Source of the DNA: Galerina marginata
Lineage: Eukaryota > Basidiomycota > Agaricomycetes > Agaricales > Galerinaceae
Direction: 5' to 3'
Length of the DNA stretch: 64,000 nucleotides
Assembly: GCA_023014335.1 (NCBI GenBank)
Contig: JAECYW010000028.1
Span: 558,001-622,000, forward strand
Shown here: in pieces, positions 1 through 12,151 of the stretch
How the letters are laid out: the number at the start of each line of letters is the position of its first letter
Position numbering within the stretch: position 1 is the first letter of the stretch
Program-made: the position numbers and the translations under genes
Notes under the pieces: model-generated
What the model was told of the DNA's origin: nothing
The model's input: the letters and a program-made list of their open reading frames with translations, nothing else
Databases searched by the model: none

Positions 1-3000
1 GGATGCAGCAAAATCGGACAAAACATCGTCGGGGCTGCAACTGCGTATTTGATCACGACTTTCCCAAAAGTTCTGCAGGGACTATGTCATTCAATTATTC
101 AATGGAGTATTTTCTCAGACAGACGAACTCTCATCGGCTCTCCTTTCAACGATTCATCTGCAATTCGGAGGTTGTTTCGAGCACGGGTAATTGCGACATA
201 CAGAGATTTGAGCTTTATGAAGCAATGTGTTTCAATAACACATCCGATGAGCATACGAGCAAGTAAGAATACCTCGGAACATATCGCCGCATGTCGAGTC
301 ACGTCAAACTTTGGGGTGGATAGCCGTTCTTGAGCTGAACTACTGGAAATAGCATTGAGAACAACTCTCCATTGGGACACGTCGACAGTAGAGTCATGGA
401 AGAAGTTATATAGGAAAACCTGAAAGGGATCCATAAGTCAAATTATTGAACATGGGTAATGTTTTCGTACGTCGTTGAATTCCAGGCCTTTGCTGTCGTA
501 AATGGTCCTTAACTTGATAGTCAGAGGGCCGTACTCCGGCTATAAAATTGGGAGAGCCTACAGGATCAGCCCTATTTTCCCCATTTCATCTTCCAGTCGT
601 TCTTTAGCAGCATCGTTGCGAACGATGATACCTAAGGTAGCGTCAGCAACCCCTAAGTACAGCGTAAAAGGCAGAAACTGACATTGATCGGCACCCAATT
701 CTATTCTCTCCCGGCTGCGATCGTGAGACATGGTTTGCACATTTAATAATAAGGGAGCTACCTGTTTGTGTCCCGAGATAGAAAATGCCTCTGTGGTGTA
801 AGGCTTTATCATTGAATTTGGAAATGCACAGATGATTTTACTTACACCCCGAATGAATTCTGGATAAATATCTTGGTAGAATATTGGCACCGCCCCGTTT
901 GCAATGCCTCGCTCGGGCGCAAGAATGTCGATTGTGTTCGGCCAGTATTCTTGGATCAACTCGATTACTGAATGCGCGCAATTCACGATTCCAGCATGTG
1001 AGCGGTAATTGACCGCAAGATGAAACATCTTTGGTTGCTTTGGTTTGTGTCTTACTGATACAAAACCGGCCAAATGGAGATTCCTTTGTACCTAGAGTCA
1101 TATCAGTGCCTGTCCTTCTACACCTTCACGAGAGATAGCTTACTTCAAATTTAAACATTAACCCCTTCAAATCATCGAAGCGAAATGAGCTCCCAGCGGA
1201 AATGGTTTGTGCAGTATCGCCCGCCCAAAATAATCCATCCGGATTTCGACATAACATGCGTAGCACTTTTGACAATGAGGTGAGTACAAATGCGCTGGAA
1301 AGGACAAGAGGTTGCCTAACCCAACGCATCAACGAGTAGGTTGTCTTGCGCTTCGTCGACATACCTAGGAGGCGTAACAGATGTCAGGAGAAAACTTGCG
1401 AGAGCATACAAACAGGGTTAAATTTGACATACAGATGGTCAAATTTCTGGCCGGCAAGAGTTTTTTTGGTAAGACTGCGAAACACGTCGCGTGTCCTAAA
1501 ACGACTCAGAAGGTGCGATATAAACGATATATGGTGCTGACCTATCCGAAGCATCAAAATCACCTAGACTGATCTTGATTTTTTGGTAAGATTCGAAAAT
1601 GTTGTAAATTTCCGAACGGTGGTTGGCAAAAGCTGGCTGAGTTCTGAACGACAGTGCCTCATATTTCTGGCGATCCAAATAGCCATCGGCAGACGTCAGT
1701 GTTCCGAGAGAGCCCTTGATGACACCTGGAATGGAATTCCACAACAAATCACAAATAAGCAGAAGCTGATTACTCACCCATAATCTCGCTGAAGACTGAT
1801 GATGGGCCTAAAAACAAGTATTAAAACTGCGTAGAATATGGGTATTAGGATATCGACACGGACTGAGTTTCTTTTTCAGGGAAGACTGTGTGAAGTGGGG
1901 CCAGTATTCTCCCAAAAATCGATCAAAGGTAATTAATTTCCCCCGTGTTCCTCTAGGGGAAGGCGATTGGGGAGGTAAGACCGACGACTGTGTTTGGAGC
2001 ATATTGTTGAGTTCGTGATTCCCTGGTCCACAGTCTAGATCCGCTTCAATCAAGGCATAAAGCTATTTCACGCCCGTAAAAGTTAGACGGGTATCAATGC
2101 AATATAGATCAAAGAACGGACACGATCAACTGTGATGAATAGGGGGAAATGTTTATCATCGAGCTCGCTGAATCTGCGTGGAAGATCACTCCTCCAGTCA
2201 GCGTCATCATCTTCGTTTTTGAGATAGATCTCATCTCCGGTTATCTTGAGGTTTGCCAGCCTGGTATCCGCATTGGTGTTGGACGTAGCAAGGGACGCGA
2301 AATATGTAGCAAAGAGTTCCTCGACTTTCCCTGCGAGAACACGGGATTGGGTGACGAAAACCTGCCTCGGCTGTCTGAAATCGTCGCCGATCATTCGATA
2401 GGCACGTTCAATCCAAAGCATCTTGAAGAGCATGGTTGTTGTTTTCCTTAATTATGACACTGAGTGGGGTACGTCTATCGCCTCATAAAACCACATACCC
2501 AGTTCCACTGCGTCCCAACACGTAGCATGAAGACGGATACTGAATAATTGTCCTTTCATGCGCTCTACAGAAAGCTTAATCAATATGACATTCAATTCCA
2601 GGACACAAGATTTCTTACGAGACCTCAAACGGGAACGCAACATCACGGTCTGCTTCGATACCTAGATGGCATTGAAAGTAAGCAGAGATCAGTAACCTTT
2701 CCGATTATCATCGGACTTACTATCAAGAAGTTCCTAATATTTGTGTTGCTTAGAGCGGCATCATGGAGTTAGGAACTTGGAAACTAACCTGCGACAAAGT
2801 TATGTATTTCTCCAAACTATGAGACGTGTCAGCTAATTCCACGCAATAATGGATATACGCACGTCAAGATTTTGTGCAACTTTTCATCGTCAATGAAATT
2901 TGACCTCATATACAAAGCAAAAGCTTACTTGGTTGGCATCCTCGCCAGCTAAATCGGGGATGCTTTCCATGGGGTGCTCTTCAAGTTCTTTTTCAACCCT

Positions 3001-5502
3001 ACTTGCAGGATGAAAAGATACCGGTTGATAGACGTTGCCTTTGTCAGATGAACGACGTTGCACGCATCTTCCGAACGAGTAAAAAATGAACATATGTCAT
3101 GTTAATATCTCAACGCGTGAATCTCTCACCTTTCTCTGTATTCTCTACCCCGCTTACCAAGCTGGGATGCGACATAGTCCCACAAGCGGTTATCCATCTG
3201 AGCGTGGGTGTAAATACCAAAAATTCTGACAACTAAAATGCAAATTGTGGGCAATGATATTGCTTATTCATGATGTAAATGACCTTGGACTTCTGACTGG
3301 AGAACAGGGTTAGCAAACCGATCTCAAATGAAGGGGAAGAAACATACATCAGCATCATACTCCGGGATACAGTCGATTTGATACTAAGATACATTGTTAG
3401 AGAAGCGAGGAAAGCTAACTGCCAGCCACACTTACCACCAAGCGAAGATCTCCAGTCATTTTCGCCTCAAAGATAGGCACTTCTGTAGTAGGACCATTCA
3501 GCCTTTTCTGATTATCATTGGAGAAATGTCCTTCCGATAACTCTCTGTACATGTAATGAATCAAGTCAGTTGCGATTATAGTACTCAGGATATGACGACT
3601 GACTTGATCTTCTTGACGATAATCTCAAAAGATTTCTTACCCTTCCGACGGTATTCTCTGAGATTCTTGTCAGCGCGTGACGAAACGAGAATTCTCCATG
3701 CTCCAAAACCTTCCGGGCTATCAAAGTACAAGGCACTACGAAGTAGGAACAGTAAGTAAGTGCCATTCGAGGAGAAAAAGACAGACGATTTCATGGGTTG
3801 GACCATGGGGAACGCTGCTGGGATATCAGTTGTCGGTGCGAGAGGAGGCGAGTCATCTGCTGATGCCAACGGTTCTGTTACTATTCTGAGTTCAACGGGA
3901 CGCCGTTGAGGAATGAAGCTTTCTTGAATGGTGTTAAAGATTTCAGGGGATCGTATCTCGGTAAGATAGAACTGTTCATCCATTAACCTCTCGTAACATA
4001 GCAATAGATAACAGCCTACCTCTAGAATGCTTTTGAGGTGACTCAAAAGAGCAGTAGTAGCTGTCGCAGCAGCGAAGGACGTTTGAGGTACAGGCACGTC
4101 GATCAAGCTAAATAGTTCCTCATTGAGACTGAATTTTCGAGCAGCTTTTCCAGCCAGCTTCGTTTCTCTCTGACTACTTTTTGTCTTGAACTTCTTGGGA
4201 GCTCCAACGCGATCGGGACCGCCTTGATGTGCATCTCCCAAGAGGGTCATGTCAAAAAGCGCCTGTAAGACTTCCGGTGCGAGTCTTACAGTCTGATGAT
4301 GATTTCTGAGGAGAGCAGCGACGCTCTCGTTGGCAGACGGATAGAAAAGGAACGATTTTGAAAGTCTCGATAGCAACTTGCAGGAAAACGAAGTCTCGAA
4401 CGCCTTGGACTCAGACGTTGGAAATTGTTCGAGAATCCAAGCTTGCAAAGGAATTTCGTCACTCAGACCTGGTTGCCGTGAGTCAACAGCCTGGATTCGA
4501 AGAGGTCGAAAAACTTGCCTGATAAAACTAGTTCAACGATATGGCTTTGTTCAAGAACACCATCAAGGGCCTGGACATGGTTCGATCGGTTGATCGCCGC
4601 AGCGAATTCATCCAGGGCATTGTATATGTTCTCAGTGGTTATGAGATTCTTTGGATCGAACAATCCCGTTCGATAGGTGACTTTGCGTATTTGGCTCATG
4701 GCAGGAACCAAGATGCGGTGGGAAGTGCTCCTGCAGATGCTCCTTTTATAGTCTAAGCCTGAGAAGAGGTAACTGCGGCACGAACGGGGTCGTCACATGG
4801 GCTTTGGGCGCTTATTCTCGTCCACAGATACTCGACATAGCAAACTTATCGGACGGCCAAAGGCATTGTAAGAGCCTTGGAAATTTCCCGAGTTCGTTAT
4901 CTTGTAAACCAAGGTTAAAAATGAGTATATCCCTTGATAAAAACTCTCTATAAACAAGTGAGAATCCAAAGACGACGGCGAATGTGAGAACCTGCGGATA
5001 AGAACGAACCTTGAGGTCGTTTGACAGTTCCCCGTGACAAGCACACAATTCAATTTGTGACCAAGTTGTGTGCATCGCGGCCATGCGCAGGAAAAGATGC
5101 ATCGGACGACCGTCCTCGAGGCTCTATTAACCTAACAACGGAGAGTTTAGTTCACTTTAGAAGCCCGAGCAGATACTTAAATCTCGAGCCTCGACGGTAA
5201 TGGACGATATCGTACTCAGTAAAATTCATCAACGCTTCGAAAGTTGGAGATTATAACAGACTTCAAAATACATCATCAAAGGCCTCAGTCGTTGCCTGAA
5301 ACCATGAGTGACAAAAAGAACTGGCAACAATGAGGGCTGGAACAACTTCCAAAAACACCTTCAGTCACGCTGCACAAGAGAGTCATTAGCACTAGTAGTA
5401 AGTATCGATATCGTTCTCAGGTGAGACTCACGTATGCATCCCTTCTGAGAGATTTTCCGAGTTCCTCGTCGTCTCGTCTGTACCCAACTCCATTGTCGAC
5501 AT
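1..5502 (-). CDS. TRANK1-like UvrD/Rep superfamily 1 helicase, 3' end outside window
   Basis: The minus-strand exons carry superfamily 1 helicase motifs in the expected order. Walker A GRSGTGKTTT lies near 2450-2515 and is split by an intron with GTATGT and TTAAG ends. Motif II VDEAQD is near 1330-1362, motif III GDTAQTIS near 1205-1235, motif IV NYRSH near 1000, and motif VI LYVAITRARNNLRIAD near 195-245. The long N-terminal part (about 3600-4750) matches the pattern of fungal proteins annotated as TPR and ankyrin repeat-containing protein 1-like, including RADKNLREYRRKGKKSFE near 3610-3700. The proposed start, at 5502, is an ATG followed about 70 bases later by a GTGAGT donor. The join to the next exon is unsettled, because the obvious acceptor puts a stop in the expected frame. 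The protein is probably an ATP-dependent helicase or translocase of unknown biological role. The family and motifs are secure; exon boundaries and the start are approximate. Confidence 0.82.
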
Positions 5503-5675
5503 CTTTTACCCTTAAATTCTTTTGTGGGGTGAGACTAAGCGAATAAGTCCTACCACTCTTGTTTCCTTGTCTTGAGTCTTTTCGAGACTGGTCATTTTGC
5601 TTCTACGCAAGACGGAGTGAATGAGAATGACAAGGAATCATATACTCGAATGATAAAAATGAGACAACCTATGAC

Positions 5676-5824
5676 TTATGATTGTCTCTGTGTGGTGCCT
5701 AATCCACCCTCGTCGTCGTCGTCGTCTCTAGGCTCCAGCAGACCGTTGTGTAAAAGATCCTTTCGCATCTCTGCTATTTGCGCAAGCTCCTTTACTTTGT
5801 CTTCTTCCCGAGAAGCAAACAGGA
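5676..5824 (-). CDS. Possible terminal exon of an unrecognised small protein
   Basis: On the minus strand an open frame reads FASREEDKVKELAQIAEMRK and then an acidic run of five aspartates, before a TAA stop. The charged, helix-like composition looks more like protein than chance. Just upstream is an ATG followed by RPFKYTRAGSG with a TTTATAG box about 60 bases before it, but that segment is one base out of frame. It could be a small two-exon gene, a decayed gene, or leader sequence of the helicase gene that starts at 5502 on the same strand. I do not recognise the family. Confidence 0.2.
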
Positions 5825-6280
5825 CTCAGACAACCGCTGCCAGCGCGTGTATATTTAAAAGGTCGAGCCATCCCAGAGAAACAGTCAAATTGGAGGTTCC
5901 TTCGCAAAAGAAAGAAGTGCTGGCTGTGCAGCTTGCAGTGAGGTCTATAAATTAGAGACGCATGAATAACATACTGAGGGAGTACTCGAGTACGTACTGG
6001 GCCTGTTCAGTGTGATGGGCTGTATACCAATTCTGTCATTCACGGTGGCCAACAAAGGTCCTGTACCGGCATTCCCGGGTCCACGTCTGGGTGTCCAGGA
6101 TCGGTACCCGTAAGTTTAATAACGCGTTTCGTTCCGGCCTAACGCGCCGTTCTTCAATGGCTCCACAAATTGTAAGAGAAGGTTTTCTTGTCTTGCATTC
6201 TTCTGCACTTTGCGGTCGTGTTCGGTTTGTTATAACGTCGGCAGCCTCATTCAAATTGGTCACACTACTGAGGTGGGAAT

Positions 6281-6442
6281 TTTTTGCCATTGGTCAAAAG
6301 GCGAGTCAAGGCGCTTGGATTTTGCCACGACATTTTGCTCTCATAATTGAGGGGTACACGGGATGGCAAAACGAGAGATCAAAACCCAAACGACGTGCCC
6401 AGACGTTTTGACTCTCGTCAAAATAGTCCGGCCCCAGTAGTG
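6281..6442. mobile_element. Terminal segment of a CACTA-like DNA transposon (non-coding)
   Basis: The segment ends at 6442 with GGCCCCAGTAGTG. Reversed, this begins CACTACTGGGG, the CACTA signature of EnSpm/CMC transposon ends. The last 26 bases (6417-6442) are an inverted copy of 10134-10159 with 3 mismatches by eye. The sequence to the left is rich in scattered CAAAA and TTTTG words, as is the sequence right of 10134. No transposase frame is seen, so it is probably a remnant or a non-autonomous end. The opposite terminus was not found, so the left limit is a guess. Confidence 0.5.
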
Positions 6443-6584
6443 TCAACGTCAACAGGTCCCATTACGTAATTATGTACCACTGTCCAGTGACCTGACTTTG
6501 GTTCTTGAATCTTTGAAGACCCGTCGTCTTAGTTCTATCAAACTTTCCAGAACCCTCATCATCCCTTGCAAACATCTCTCAAAA

Positions 6585-8470
6585 ATGGAAAATATAATTC
6601 CAGATACGCCGACGGAGATGTTGGTCGCCCGGAGACCGAAGAGAACCACAGCAGGAAACCGGTGTGTTGACCATTTCATATCCTTATTCTTCATGTTCTT
6701 AATGGGTGTTCAGTATGGAAGCTGCCTTAGCTGAGATGGTGCTGGAAGATGCGGCGAAGGAACTGGATGACGACAACGACTTTGTCAATGACAAAGGTAC
6801 GCTCTTTCCGCTTCTGTGACGGAGTCCCCCCTCTTACTCGTTCAGACGGTGTTTAGATGAGGAGGATATTTTTGGCTCTGACTTTGAGAGCACTGATGAA
6901 GAAGCAGAAAAGCAGGCAGAGGTGGCCGGTGAAACAGAGGTCATGAATGAAGAACGGAGGATTAAAAAGGTCTGCCACTTTTAGGTCCGCGGTACCGTCA
7001 CTAATGGTGCTTTGCTAGGCAGCCCGTACTCGATTGGAGAAAGTTACTGCTGCGGCACACGCGAAACACAAGTCTACGTTTAATTCTGACATCCAATTGT
7101 CCTCTCCCGCTCCGAAAGTCAAAAAGGTCCGGGTAAACCAACATGTTTCATTGGGTGTCGTTATGGATGCTGAGAGTGGAAAAGTCGTCGATATTGGGAG
7201 GAAGGATATCGCCGGAAAGAAGAGAATGAGTCAACGAAAACACACTGTTCAGAATACGTCTGCAACGGTTACGCGATTGAAGCAATCTCAAGCAAAAAAG
7301 GTGTGTTCTATACCAGATTTAGTCTGCACCTTGTACCTAAATTTTCCTTAGGCTCTACAGCCTAAGAAGGCGAAAGCGGAATACAAGAAATATACTCAAG
7401 CGGAACTTATCGCTCTTGCTTTGGATACAGAAGAAGGGAACATTGTGGAACATCGCGATTATCTAAAAAACGAAGCTGAAAAACGGAAACGTGCCAGAGT
7501 TGTCCGAACAACTGTGAGCGGTCCACTGCTCAGATGGGTGAGCCGCAAAGAGGAGGACAAAATTCTAGTCCCACCACCTCCGCCGCCTGCTCCCGTCGTC
7601 CCAGCACCACAGCCACCCGTCCCATCTGTGTATAGGAGTGTCTATGGACCGCCTGGAAGCTTGTTCACCCCCACGACCTACACATACGCGGGTGGGAACG
7701 CCATGGTTTCTACGATTGCTTCGACCTCTAGTTCGCATGCCCAAATCAGCACCACGGCTTCTGCTACCTCCCAACCCGCAACAACCTTTTCGTATTACCA
7801 ACACTATTTAGATTCTACCTCTTCTGCATTCCCCATGTGGCCTCCTCCAACACCACTACAGACTCTTCAACAGTCGACATTTACACCTGCGTCTTCGTCA
7901 ACAAATGCAATTCCACCTGCCCCTGGCCAGCAGCAAACGACAACGTTTACATCGACGCAAACGGCTACTACTGCACCTCAACAGGCATCAACCAGTCCAC
8001 TGCCGCCTCCCGAGCCAGAATACCGCATAGAAGCTGCCACAAAAAATTATATCGTCCACGAATTGGCGCAGCATAGAGGTGCTCCCAAACCGACATGGGC
8101 GGAAAGCATGCAAGCTATGTTTGGTGATCACGTCAAGTGGGATGAGGTCAAGGTCTTTGTTGGCAAAGGACGTCCTTTATGTGAGCCCTCTTTTACCTTT
8201 TTCTACTGACGGCTTGGACTGAACCCATTGGCAGCCCGACCCAGGCAAGTGTGCCCGATAACTGGACGACAGGCTCACTATTTGGACCCGCGATCTGGCG
8301 TGCCATACGCAGATAGCTATGCTTACAAAGTCCTTACGCAATTGCTGGGTCACGAATATGTATGGAGTCCATCATTGGGATGTTATCTTAACCACGAAAA
8401 GCCTCCGCCTGGTTCTGTGCAGCAGCCAACAAGTTCTGGCGCTGACGATGCCATGAGTGTTGATGAATGA
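6585..8470 (+). CDS. swc2: SWR1 complex subunit Swc2/YL1 (Vps72 homologue)
   Basis: Six exons join in frame: 6585-6661, 6714-6796, 6857-6969, 7019-7300, 7352-8180 and 8235-8470. The N-terminal YL1 domain starts with MENIIPDTPTEMLVARRPKR. It continues with the acidic block DEEDIFGSDFESTDEE and a basic stretch, as in YL1/Swc2 proteins. The C-terminal YL1_C domain is clear, with SRPRQVCPITG, YLDPRSGVPYAD and YKVLTQLLGHEY. Between them lies a Pro/Thr/Ser-rich linker (about 7560-8010). In the family, this subunit binds the H2A.Z-H2B dimer and helps SWR1 deposit H2A.Z at nucleosomes in the nucleus. All five introns are 49-60 bp with canonical ends. The start is the ATG giving the conserved N-terminus. 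The gene looks intact. Confidence 0.95.
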
Positions 8471-8732
8471 GGGTCGGTTATTCAGCCTAGTAAATTCTCT
8501 TTACTATTCCTATCGAGTCAGCCATTTTTAACAACTTTTCGAAGGTTATTTACGCTATTAATGATATTTCGATTGTTGTACTTGCTCTAATAAACTTCGG
8601 CCACACCTTCTGGTGTCGCTTTCCGTGCCATTGCCCCTGGCTCAGACTTTTGTTTGTCGAGGCTGACGAAGCCAAACATCGAACCTCCAAACTTCAATCC
8701 AATTTCTTTCTTCTCCGTTTTTATACTGAGCC

Positions 8733-10133
8733 ATGTCTAGCAACAGTAAAGCCACGATGTCTTCCAGACCAACGACTAGTCGACCTTGGACCGGACAAAC
8801 TGGTGACTTTTCTTCAACGAACGGCCAAAGTCGACCTTGGACCGGTCAGTCTCGACCCACCACAGCGCGTCCTATGACTGCTGCTTCAGTCCGATATGAT
8901 GGTTCATATGTCGTTGCGGTCCTTGAAGGGAGGGGGGTATCCAGAGAAGTTGGGATAGCTGCCCTCGACAAGGACACTGGGAAAGTGATGCTTGTCCAGG
9001 TACTGTGGCGGTTTACCTTCATATATGCGCGGTCTTCGACTTTTCTTCGTATTAGGTTGCAGATTGCCAAACTTATGTCAAGACCTTGCATCAGATGCAC
9101 ATTCACAATCCTTGTCTTGTTCTCATCCCTGACACATTTTTATCTGCCTCGGATGCCGCTCTGGCTCCATCTGGCAAGCGCTCTGCGTCTACCTCGCTGC
9201 TTGTGGAGTATATTCGAGAAGAATTCCCTGGAACCCAAATCGAGCCAGTGGGCCGTCGATACTGGAACGACGCTGGTGGTTAGTGTATGCGGTCCCACCT
9301 TAATCTATCCCGTTTACATATACTTTTCCAGGACTGGAATTTGTTCTTCAACTTTGTGTCGAAGATGATGAACGCGCAGGAACTGTCCTCGCTGTGTCGA
9401 ACAAGTAGATGAAGATCTTCTTTCGATTTTATCTTAGCATTTACGACCTCTGTTTAGATACTACGCTTTGTCGGCTGCATGTGCACTCTTCAAATATACA
9501 GAGGGACGACTCAACACTCGCTTCGCCGCCGCATCATTAAGAATCAGGTATATTCCCGTCGAGGGCACGATGATGATCGATCCTGACACTGCGCGAAATC
9601 TCGAACTTGTTGGCAATATGACTTACAAAAAGTCAACCCATTCACTATTTGGGTAAGTCGCAAACTTATTGCTGGGCGTACATATTTGATTGTTCTTTAC
9701 TTGCCTCAGGATTCTCAATTACACCTTTACTCCCATGGCTTCGAGACTATTGAGAGTCAACATCTTGTCCCCTATAACTGGTCCGTTTAGCTGATTCCTT
9801 GTATCGGCATATTCTGACGGTTGCGAAAGTACAAAGCTCTATCAATGCTCGTTTAGATGTGGTTGAAGGTCTATTAAAATCTGATACTGGAAGGTGTCGT
9901 TGATAGAATTGTGCAGAGCTCGTCAACGCCGAGGATCGATTTACCTATGTACGCGATGCTTTGAAGACCCTCAACAAAATGGACTTCGACAAGCTTATCG
10001 TTGCGGCATGTCTTTCCGCTCTCATTGTTCTCTCGACGCGACTGAATGGTCAGATTAGTTGGCGTCTTCGGAAGTCAAAATCTCGACCAATGCAAAACCT
10101 GCATCTCAACGAGTCCTACAGATTCTTAACCTG
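8733..10133 (+). pseudogene. MSH4: MSH4 (meiotic MutS homologue), truncated after about the first third
   Basis: The exons run 8733-8999, 9056-9278, 9332-9404, 9458-9652, 9710-9780 and then smaller exons to about 10133. They give the N-terminal part of MSH4: Ser/Pro-rich start with two SRPWTGQ repeats, SYVVAVLEGRGVSREVGIAA (mismatch-binding domain start), HNPCLVLIPDTFLSASDAA, YYALSAACALFKYTEG and ILNYTFTPMASRLLRVNIL. The last recognisable stretch is KPASQRVLQILNL. MSH4 normally continues for several hundred residues through the MutS core and the Walker A ATPase, and none of that is seen. At 10134 the sequence changes abruptly to CACTA-like transposon DNA. In yeast and other fungi MSH4 pairs with MSH5 to promote meiotic crossovers. 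Without the ATPase this copy cannot do that, unless the rest lies beyond a very large insertion. Confidence 0.85.
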
Positions 10134-10530
10134 CACTACTGGGGTGGAACTATTTTGACGGCGGTCAAAATGTGGGATAGACCGCTTATGTTTTGGCCTG
10201 AGGGAAAAAATGGGTCGAAATGCAACTTTTTGATAGAGCGCAAAAGATGGGCAAAAAATTTGATTTGGCGTTGTTGTCTAAATAGGATATTTACCCACTG
10301 GCAAAACGACTGGCAAAACTGCCAGTTTTGATTTTGTGGGAAATATAGCTTTTACGTGAAGGATCAAAACTACAGATTTTGCCAGGATTTTGTCTTCATG
10401 TGAATTCCTTATTTAGCAGTGGGGCAAAACGTGTGCCTCTGCCATTACCGTCAAAATATGTTATTCTCACAAATATTTTGTTCAAAGACAAAATAGCCTA
10501 TTTCAGCTCAAGCAAAATGTATCGCGCGAT
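10134..10530. mobile_element. CACTA-like transposon end inserted in MSH4
   Basis: The sequence begins exactly at the MSH4 breakpoint with CACTACTGGGG and is an inverted copy (23 of 26 bases by eye) of 6417-6442. The following 400 bases are AT-rich with repeated CAAAAC, TTTTG and GCAAAA words and show no coding potential. No matching right terminus (CCAGTAGTG) was found in the next few kilobases. The element may therefore be truncated, or may have been replaced by the dispersed repeat that starts near 10690. The right limit is approximate. Confidence 0.5.
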
Positions 10531-10689
10531 GAGCGTGTGGCACCCTTGCCGCTGGGTGTCCCTCGACACGCTCAGCGGGTGTTCCGGTCACGCGTCACAC
10601 TCGATGCCACTTTCATGTCTCCCTGCTCCGCTTGTCAATCGCTGACCTCAAACACACTGTTCTTCCAGGTTGATGCCGGAAACGATGAG

Positions 10690-12010
10690 GCAAGCATTCC
10701 CAACATATTGGCTGGGCTTCGTATCCTCCGTCGTTGTTCAAAGCCCCCGCCCCACTTCAGTTGATGCACGCAGTATATTATAAACAAGGCGAGGACCAAG
10801 TCGATTCACCACGCAGACAGTGGCCTTGACTATCTCAAGTCGAAGATGCGCCGTCCTCTTCACCACAGTGGGGTGCACCTTTGGCCTCACCCTCGAGCCT
10901 TTTACTAAGTTTGCATCGGATTCACCTACTTTGGGTTGTGTCCTAGAGCTGGGTTAGGATCAAGCGGCGCGGGCAGGCACGAACTCGATAGTGTTTTTAA
11001 ATTTGGAGGTGCTTCTCCTAGGCGGGTGGGTCTGCCAGTGGGGAAAGGGATTATCAGCGTAGGTTTGATTTTCTGTCTGCCCTACGAGGATGAGCAAGTT
11101 GGCTGATAAATCTACTATAGACACCCACCGCCATCCCAGCGTGAACGCGAAAGAGAGCTAGAGGAGGCCATTGCCCTACCTGCATCCGCGTCACTCTCCG
11201 GGATGTCAACGTCCCACCCAACGTCGTCCATAACCACGAGGACTCGTCTCCGCAGACCCAGCCCCTTACACCCCCACCGACGCCTTCTTTATCTGTCCCA
11301 CCATCTTTGCCTGCATCTCAGGTTGGCAACTGAAACCTTGCCATTTAATTTGTTTGCTCGTTCCTTTCGCGTTCCTTTCACATTACTTTCGCGTTTTCTG
11401 TATAAGTACCTGGGGATGGACGGCTTTTCATTCCCTTACGAGCCAGCTTGGATGAGCTTGGCAATGCACCCTCTCTGGATGGCCAGCCATCGGTCTTTTA
11501 CAGAAGGAATAACGGACGCTTGGCTTTCTTCTTGGGAGGATGCAGGTTTAGCCAACAATGAGACCCCTCCTTCTGTGAATTGAGGGCTAGACACATATGG
11601 TAAATTGGTTCCTGTGATGTTTGTTATCTCGTTACTGACTTAACTTTAAGCCTTTAGTAAAAGGAAGGTTGAAGGCGATCGAAGTGCACGTGCCGCATTT
11701 GTACGTGACGGGCTCGTTCATTATGCTCCTCATCTGGCGGCCCTCGCCATTACCGTGCATGTTCTCAAGCAATGCCAGCCTCCGATGTCCCCGTTTAACG
11801 ACTAATTCGACCGTTAAGGCTCCGTGATCTCCGCAAGCAGTTCTTCATCTGCTTTACGTCTACCTTGTCATTCTTCTCCCTGTGGATACGTCCGCCTGCT
11901 CCTCTCTCTCGCGTTTTACACAGCTTTGGCTCCGACCGTCATTCAAGGCTCTTCCAAAAGCACGCCGACGTCGCATACTTCCTCCTCGAAAACTACTAAC
12001 TCCTAGAGTG
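10690..12010 (+). repeat. Dispersed repeat A, copy 1 (decayed gene-like unit)
   Basis: This segment is similar, in inverted orientation, to about 20183-21100. Part of it also resembles 24340-24600. Shared blocks include CTTCAGTTGATGCACGCAGT, the stretch around GATTATCAGCGTA, and the reading frames LAALAITVHVLKQCQPPM (near 11740) and RLPCHSSPCG (near 11855). A plausible frame also reads NVPPNVVHNHEDSSPQTQPL near 11210-11270. Stops interrupt every frame, so it is a decayed copy of something once coding. I do not recognise the family. Confidence 0.55.
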
Positions 12011-12151
12011 CGAACGATCCACAGGGCTGTTCACAAGCACAGAGCTCAGCAAGATCGTGTCGCACTACAACTGTACACAACAGGATCTGCGCGGCCGAAG
12101 ATGTCCACGCTCCGCTTCCGAGAATTTGACGAACCCGCCTGCGTACAAGTT

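Noticed and set aside
5572..5955. Plus-strand open frame with a poly-serine run
   Set aside because: The serines come from the reverse complement of an Asp-rich minus frame that looks more like real protein.
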